A stretch of DNA of 9,932 nucleotides from CAYZXT01 sp964482515. Lineage in GTDB: Bacteria > Elusimicrobiota > Elusimicrobia > FEN-1173. Below, piece by piece: positions 6,158-9,932 of this stretch. The translations under genes and the position numbers were made by a program. The DNA lies in assembly GCA_964482515.1 (NCBI GenBank), contig CAYZXT010000059.1, forward strand, positions 1-9,932, in the 5' to 3' direction. Numbering within the stretch: the stretch's first letter is position 1; the number at the start of each line of letters is the position of its first letter. The notes below the pieces were generated by a model, which searched no databases, was not told the origin of the DNA, and saw only the letters and a list, made by a program, of their open reading frames with translations.

Positions 6158-8247
6158 TGCATTTCCTCCGGGTCCACGTGGACGGAGAGCGTGAGTGGGC
6201 GGGCCAGTTTGAATTCCCGCAGATGACGGAACAGCTCCGCCATTTTATCCGCCGGCGCCTTCGCCAGGATTTGCCAATGGGTTTGCGTCTCGCGCAGGAG
6301 GCGGAAGGCGGGCGCGGGCCCCAGGAGTTGGATGTCAGGCGGAAGGTCCCTCGCCTCCAGCCAATCCAGAAATTCTCCCGCGGCTTTTTCCACCTGTTCA
6401 GGCTCTTTTCCTTTCAGTATCAATTGGACCAGGCGAACATAGGGAGGGTAAAGCGTCTCCTGCCGGAAGGCGAGTTCGGCTTCCGCGAATTTCTTGTAAT
6501 CGAACCCGAGGGACGCCTGTATCGCGTAGTGGTCGGGATGCCGCGTCTGGAGGAATACTTTCCCGGGCGTCTGTCCCCGGCCCGCGCGGCCCGCAACCTG
6601 CGTCAGTAATTGAAACGTCCGTTCGGATGAACGAAAATCCGGGAAGCGCAGCGATTGGTCCGCGTCCACGACGCCGACGAGCGTGACGAGGGGGAAGTCC
6701 AACCCCTGGGCGATCATCTGCGTGCCCACGACGATGTCGACTTCGTCGGAGCGGACGGCCTGGAACGCGCGGGCGTGGGCGCCGCGTTTCCGCGTGCTGT
6801 CCCTGTCCCAGCGCAAAGTCCTCGCGCCGGGGAACCAAGTCTTCAAATCTTCCATGATGCGCTGCGTTCCGCGGCCGCTGATCTTGACGGTGCCTTTGCT
6901 GCAGTCCGGGCATTGCTGGGGGACGGCCATGTGATGATAACAGTAATGACAATGCAGCCCTTCTTTGAGGCTGTCGCTCGATGTCTCAGTCATATCAGCA
7001 GGCGCCTGTCCTTTGTGATAAACCAAATTGACGCCGCAGTTCGGGCAGCGGGCTTCCCATCCACAGTCCGGGCACGCGACGTAGGTGGCGAAACCTCGCC
7101 GGTTGAGGAACAGCAGGCACTGTTCCCTCCGCGCCAGGGTGTCGATGATGGCCTGGGCCAAAGGCTCGGTCAGGAAACGGAACCCGGCGCGGCGGATGTC
7201 GACCACTTGGACCTGTGGAAAGGGTCGGTCTTCCACGCGGCGGGGCATCTCCAGCAGCGTCAATTGTCCGTCGCGCGCGGCTTTGAAGCTTTCCATGGAC
7301 GGCGTGGCGCTGCCGAGGATCAGCGTCGCGTCGTTAAGCCGCGCTTTTTCCCGGGCCACGTCGCGGGCGTGGTAATGGGGGCGCGTGTCTTCCTTGTAGC
7401 TGGGATCGTGCTCTTCGTCCACCACGATGAGTCCGAGGTTTTTCATCGGCAGAAAAACGGCGGAGCGCGGCCCTAGGACGATGCGGCATTGGCCGGATTT
7501 GGCTTTTTGCAGCACGCGCCAGCGGTCGCCCTGGGATATTTCACTGTGCCAGACGCCGACGGTATCGCCAAAGCGGGAACGCAGGATCATTTCCGTTTGA
7601 GGCGTGAGCCCGATTTCCGGAACGAGATAGAGCACGGACCGTCCCTGCGCGAGGACCGTTTCCGCGGCGCGGAGGTAGACCTCGGTCTTTCCGGAGGCGG
7701 CCACTCCCAGAAGCAGGAACGGCTCGAAACGCGCGGTACCGGCAGCGGCTTGGATCTTTTCCAGGACGGCCATTTGGTTCGGCGTCAATTGTTCCGGCGG
7801 CGGGACGGAAATGTTTTCAACTGGCTCGAGCACGCGGTTCCGTTTCGGAGCCTGCCGCTTTCCCAGAGGGAGTACGCAGAAGACCGCCTCGCCCAGGGAA
7901 CAGAAAAAATGATCCGAAATCCAGCGGGCCAGCCGCAGGTCATTTTCGTTCAATGCCGGTTCGGGGTCCATCACCGCCTCGATGGATTTCAACGCGAGGG
8001 GTTTCGCCGCGGCGCTATCCGGGAACCGTGAGTGGATTTCCATGACGATGCCCACCTGCGCGCGCGGACCGAAAGGGGCGCGGATGCGGTGCCCGGGTTT
8101 TAATAGTGGCGCGAATTGGTCGGGGATCAAATAATCGAATTGACGGTGGATCGGGAGGGCGAAGGCCACTTCCGCTAACAGCGGAGAGTTTCGGGTCGCG
8201 GAGGTCATGGCGGTTTCATCCGAGGGGGCGTGAACGGAATTCGTCAT
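6154..8247 (-). CDS. priA: Primosomal replication-restart helicase PriA
   Basis: PriA is the 3'-5' superfamily-2 helicase that binds stalled forks and reloads DnaB. The product (697 aa, normal length) shows the DNA-binding N-terminal region (AEVAFALPIHRQFDYLIP), Walker A GVAASGKTEVY at 181-191, the DEEH box at 277-280, LGSATPS at 311-317, and helicase motifs around GTQMIAQGLDFP (508-519) and QVAGRAGRG (550-558). The four CxxC pairs of the zinc domain are at Cys392/395, 401/404, 433/436 and 446/449. A polar insert (about residues 412-430) separates the second and third pairs. Walker A normally reads GVTGSGKT, so the AA here is a mild variant. The first ATG (8247) lacks a ribosome binding site; the ATG at 8208 (Met14) leaves an N-terminus closer to other PriA proteins and may be the true start. 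It lies 45 bases after the uracil-DNA glycosylase gene in the same operon. Confidence 0.96.
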   Translation of the reverse strand: MTNSVHAPSDETAMTSATRNSPLLAEVAFALPIHRQFDYLIPDQFAPLLKPGHRIRAPFGPRAQVGIVMEIHSRFPDSAAAKPLALKSIEAVMDPEPALNENDLRLARWISDHFFCSLGEAVFCVLPLGKRQAPKRNRVLEPVENISVPPPEQLTPNQMAVLEKIQAAAGTARFEPFLLLGVAASGKTEVYLRAAETVLAQGRSVLYLVPEIGLTPQTEMILRSRFGDTVGVWHSEISQGDRWRVLQKAKSGQCRIVLGPRSAVFLPMKNLGLIVVDEEHDPSYKEDTRPHYHARDVAREKARLNDATLILGSATPSMESFKAARDGQLTLLEMPRRVEDRPFPQVQVVDIRRAGFRFLTEPLAQAIIDTLARREQCLLFLNRRGFATYVACPDCGWEARCPNCGVNLVYHKGQAPADMTETSSDSLKEGLHCHYCYHHMAVPQQCPDCSKGTVKISGRGTQRIMEDLKTWFPGARTLRWDRDSTRKRGAHARAFQAVRSDEVDIVVGTQMIAQGLDFPLVTLVGVVDADQSLRFPDFRSSERTFQLLTQVAGRAGRGQTPGKVFLQTRHPDHYAIQASLGFDYKKFAEAELAFRQETLYPPYVRLVQLILKGKEPEQVEKAAGEFLDWLEARDLPPDIQLLGPAPAFRLLRETQTHWQILAKAPADKMAELFRHLREFKLARPLTLSVHVDPEEMQ
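6164..6169 (-). promoter_or_regulatory. Ribosome binding site inside the end of priA
   Basis: On the minus strand GGAGGA lies six bases before the GTG of the membrane-protein gene. It sits within the last codons of priA. It decides the GTG start and supports translational coupling across the GTGA overlap. Confidence 0.7.
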
Positions 8248-8292
8248 GGGGAAATTCTACATCAAAAGAGGGGAGATCGGAGCGCTCGCCGG

Positions 8293-9087
8293 TTATGGGA
8301 CGAGGTTTTGGAGCGCGTCTCGCAGTTTTTTCATGTCCTCCCAAGTTTCCTTCTTGAGGTCCGGATTGCGCAGGAGGGCGGCCGGGTGATAAGTGGGAAG
8401 GAGCTGGATCGCTGAGGCGTTGTCGTCAACTTTAAAGTCGAACCATTGTCCGCGGATCAACGATATCCCGCGGGATGTTTTCAGTAAAGCCTTGGCCGCG
8501 GTGGCGCCCAGGGCGAGGATTAATGCGGGCTGGATCCATTCGATTTGCTGTTTCAGGAAGGGGAAACATTTCTCCATCTCCGCCTCGGACGGTGCACGGT
8601 CGTTGCCGCGCTTCTCCGGGTCGGACGGATCCACCATGGGATGGCATTTCACCATGTTCGCGATATAGACCCATTTCCACGCCGGCTCCTGCTGTTGCCG
8701 GGAAAGTCCTATGGAGGCGAGGATTTTATCCAGCAACTGGCCGGCAGGTCCCACGAAGGGTTCTCCCTTCCTGTCTTCCATATAGCCGGGGCCTTCGCCG
8801 ATCACCATGACCTTCGCCCGGGGATTGCCCACGCCGAAAACCACTTTTTGACGCGAGGCGCCCAATGTGCAGAGCTGGCAGGTTTGGAGATGGGCGTTTA
8901 GCTGTTCCAGGGTGTCCAGCGGTTTTTCCTCCCGCTTGCCGGGAAGGACGGAGGAGACCACCGGGATCTTCTGTTCCGGTTCGACAGGCGCTCTCTTGAT
9001 CCGGTGGGGTAGCCGGGCGGTTTGCCGCGCACGGACCTGTTCCTTGAGGATTTGGGTCAGTTCCAATAACTCGTCTTGAGGGTTCAT
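8293..9087 (-). CDS. Family-4 uracil-DNA glycosylase, [4Fe-4S]
   Basis: This enzyme removes uracil from DNA arising from cytosine deamination or misincorporation, starting base-excision repair. The 264-residue product has the family-4 layout. Cluster-ligand cysteines are Cys70 and Cys73 (TCQLC), Cys148 (KCHP) and Cys174 (EKCFPF). Motif 1 is GEGPGYMEDRKGEPFVGPAG at 97-116. LGATAAKALL follows at 193-202, and motif 2 PTYHPAALLRNP at 231-242 carries the uracil-binding His234. Residues 1-60 are an extra, poorly conserved N-terminal extension. The stretch between KCHP and NDRAP (about 150-163) is longer than the common KCRPPxNR form. The ATG at 9087-9085 overlaps the coaB stop as ATGA, indicating coupling. 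It sits between coaB and priA. Family is clear; whether it also acts on hypoxanthine or other bases cannot be seen. Confidence 0.95.
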   Translation of the reverse strand: MNPQDELLELTQILKEQVRARQTARLPHRIKRAPVEPEQKIPVVSSVLPGKREEKPLDTLEQLNAHLQTCQLCTLGASRQKVVFGVGNPRAKVMVIGEGPGYMEDRKGEPFVGPAGQLLDKILASIGLSRQQQEPAWKWVYIANMVKCHPMVDPSDPEKRGNDRAPSEAEMEKCFPFLKQQIEWIQPALILALGATAAKALLKTSRGISLIRGQWFDFKVDDNASAIQLLPTYHPAALLRNPDLKKETWEDMKKLRDALQNLVP

Positions 9088-9779
9088 GAAAGGTTTTCCG
9101 CCGCCACGGACAGTATGCGGCGAGCCAAGGATTCTTTGCTGGAGCGGGGGCAGGCGATGGTCGGTTTATCCGGACGAAGTATGTAGGCTTTGGTGTCGGC
9201 GCAGTCTATGACCGATGCGGGATTGGCTATGATCATGTCCAGTGATTTTTCCTTCAACTTCTTGCGGGCGTTGTCCAATAGGCGGCTTGTCTCTAGTGCG
9301 AAACCGATTAATAGAGGCTTATTTTTACGGTATATCTGAGCTAAACTCTTGAGGATGTCGGGATTCTTGACCAAGCGGATGGTCAGCGTTTTTGAGGCTG
9401 TCTTTTTCATTTTCTGGGCTTGGAAATGGGCCGGACGCCAGTCCGCCACCGCTGCGGCGCCGATAAAGAGGTCCCCTTTGGTCCCATGGCGCAGCGATTC
9501 GCGCAGCATTTCGCGGGCCGAGATTACGGGAATGCGCCGTACGCCTGCCGGGGCATCCAAATTTGTCGGGCCGGAGATCAGGATGACGCGCGCGCCGGCT
9601 TGGCGGGCGATCCGGGCGAGGGCATATCCCATTCGCCCGGAGGAGGAATTGCTGAGAAAACGGACCGGGTCCAGCGCTTCACGCGTCGGGCCGGCGGTGA
9701 TGACAACGGTGCGGCCCTTCCAAAAGGATAATGCGGATCGATGTGGGTTAGAAAGGTGTGCGGGTATGGACCGTTTCAC
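9084..9779 (-). CDS. coaB: Phosphopantothenate-cysteine ligase (CoaB), stand-alone
   Basis: CoaB joins cysteine to 4'-phosphopantothenate (CTP- or ATP-dependent) in coenzyme A synthesis. The 231-residue product carries the full ligase domain: TAGPTREALDPVRFLSNSSSGRMG at 28-51 (quoted family core TAGPTRE and SSGRMG), AAAVADWRP at 108-116, the KMKK loop at 123-126 matching the catalytic KIKK of the bacterial enzyme, NPDIL at 139-143, GFALET at 159-164 and DMIIANP at 181-187. In most bacteria this domain is fused behind CoaC as CoaBC; here it is a separate frame. The GTG start at 9779-9777 overlaps the coaC stop as GTGA. Its only Shine-Dalgarno-like stretch (AAAAGGA) is about 13 bases upstream, which is weak. 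The first 20 residues look like an interdomain linker. Function is confident; the separate-gene status is less certain. Confidence 0.92.
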   Translation of the reverse strand: MKRSIPAHLSNPHRSALSFWKGRTVVITAGPTREALDPVRFLSNSSSGRMGYALARIARQAGARVILISGPTNLDAPAGVRRIPVISAREMLRESLRHGTKGDLFIGAAAVADWRPAHFQAQKMKKTASKTLTIRLVKNPDILKSLAQIYRKNKPLLIGFALETSRLLDNARKKLKEKSLDMIIANPASVIDCADTKAYILRPDKPTIACPRSSKESLARRILSVAAENLS

Positions 9780-9932
9780 TTCCGGGAAACAGTCCTTTTG
9801 GTTGTCATGAGGGCTTCGGTGAGATGGGAAACGATTTGCGCGGGATCTTCCATTCGGCCTAAGCCGGAATCCCCGGAAGCCAGCGGCCCTTTGACGGGAC
9901 CGATGAAGCGATAACCGAATTCAAGGCAGGTT
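9776..9932 (-). CDS. coaC: Phosphopantothenoylcysteine decarboxylase (CoaC), C-terminal end only
   Basis: Fifty-one residues are visible, running off the window edge; the stop TGA is at 9778-9776. The fragment reads LEFGYRFIGPVKG, then GPLASGDSGLGRM, then EDPAQIVSHLTEAL, which is the end of the flavoprotein decarboxylase domain of CoaC/CoaBC. That enzyme converts phosphopantothenoylcysteine to phosphopantetheine. The substrate-clamp motif, normally ACGDxGxGRM, reads ASGDSGLGRM here (TCC, Ser), replacing the cysteine that reduces the enethiol intermediate in characterised enzymes. The frame then ends after MTTKRTVSRK and overlaps coaB by four bases. Most bacteria fuse the two domains, so this is either a true split pair or a fused gene broken by a frameshift. 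Identity is secure despite the short fragment. Confidence 0.88.
   Translation of the reverse strand, partial: TCLEFGYRFIGPVKGPLASGDSGLGRMEDPAQIVSHLTEALMTTKRTVSRK

Noticed and set aside
8248..8292. A promoter for priA in the 45-base gap (TAGAAT on the minus strand near 8259-8254)
   Set aside because: No -35 box lies at proper spacing and the extended -10 TG is misplaced, so it is below the level I would annotate.

Overview
The window is a gene-dense, GC-rich bacterial chromosome segment of about 9.9 kb. It has no mobile element, tRNA, rRNA or CRISPR array. The organism is probably an uncultured Gram-negative bacterium: there is a large exported, cysteine-free aromatic-repeat protein that looks like an envelope protein, and a GT-C type membrane protein of the DUF2723 class. 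The phylum cannot be fixed from sequence alone; an Elusimicrobiota/Omnitrophota- or deltaproteobacteria-like source is a guess.

Plus strand, 1-4070. The window opens inside a gene for a cyclic-nucleotide-binding-fold protein (ends 474). Four bases after its stop is a near-consensus sigma-70 promoter (478-505). It drives a roughly 170-nt structured leader that ends in a strong intrinsic terminator (653-683). Behind the terminator is a small coiled-coil gene with an excellent ribosome binding site (719-946). A second good promoter (953-981) drives a Dabb-family protein (1008-1310). The last plus-strand gene is an exported protein of up to 897 residues (1377-4070), built from about 35 short aromatic/proline repeats.

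Minus strand, 9932-4067. A tight operon reads leftwards: the end of coaC (phosphopantothenoylcysteine decarboxylase), coaB (phosphopantothenate-cysteine ligase), a family-4 uracil-DNA glycosylase, priA (primosomal helicase) and a DUF2723-like membrane protein with C-terminal TPRs. Three of the four junctions are 4-base GTGA/ATGA overlaps, which suggests translational coupling. The operon therefore joins coenzyme A synthesis, uracil repair, replication restart and a probable envelope glycosylation enzyme. It meets the repeat-protein gene tail to tail, with the two stop codons sharing one CTAG palindrome.

The most interesting element is the leader at about 512-688. Three mutually exclusive pairings can be drawn by hand: an early hairpin, an 18-bp long-range helix (580-597 with 646-663) and the terminator. 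Together they make a classical 1-2 / 2-3 / 3-4 attenuator layout in front of the coiled-coil gene. I recognise no known riboswitch class in it. A 35-codon ORF begins at the predicted transcription start and runs through the switching region. Other points of interest are a Cys-to-Ser change in the ACGD motif of CoaC, the split coaC/coaB arrangement, and the repeat protein.
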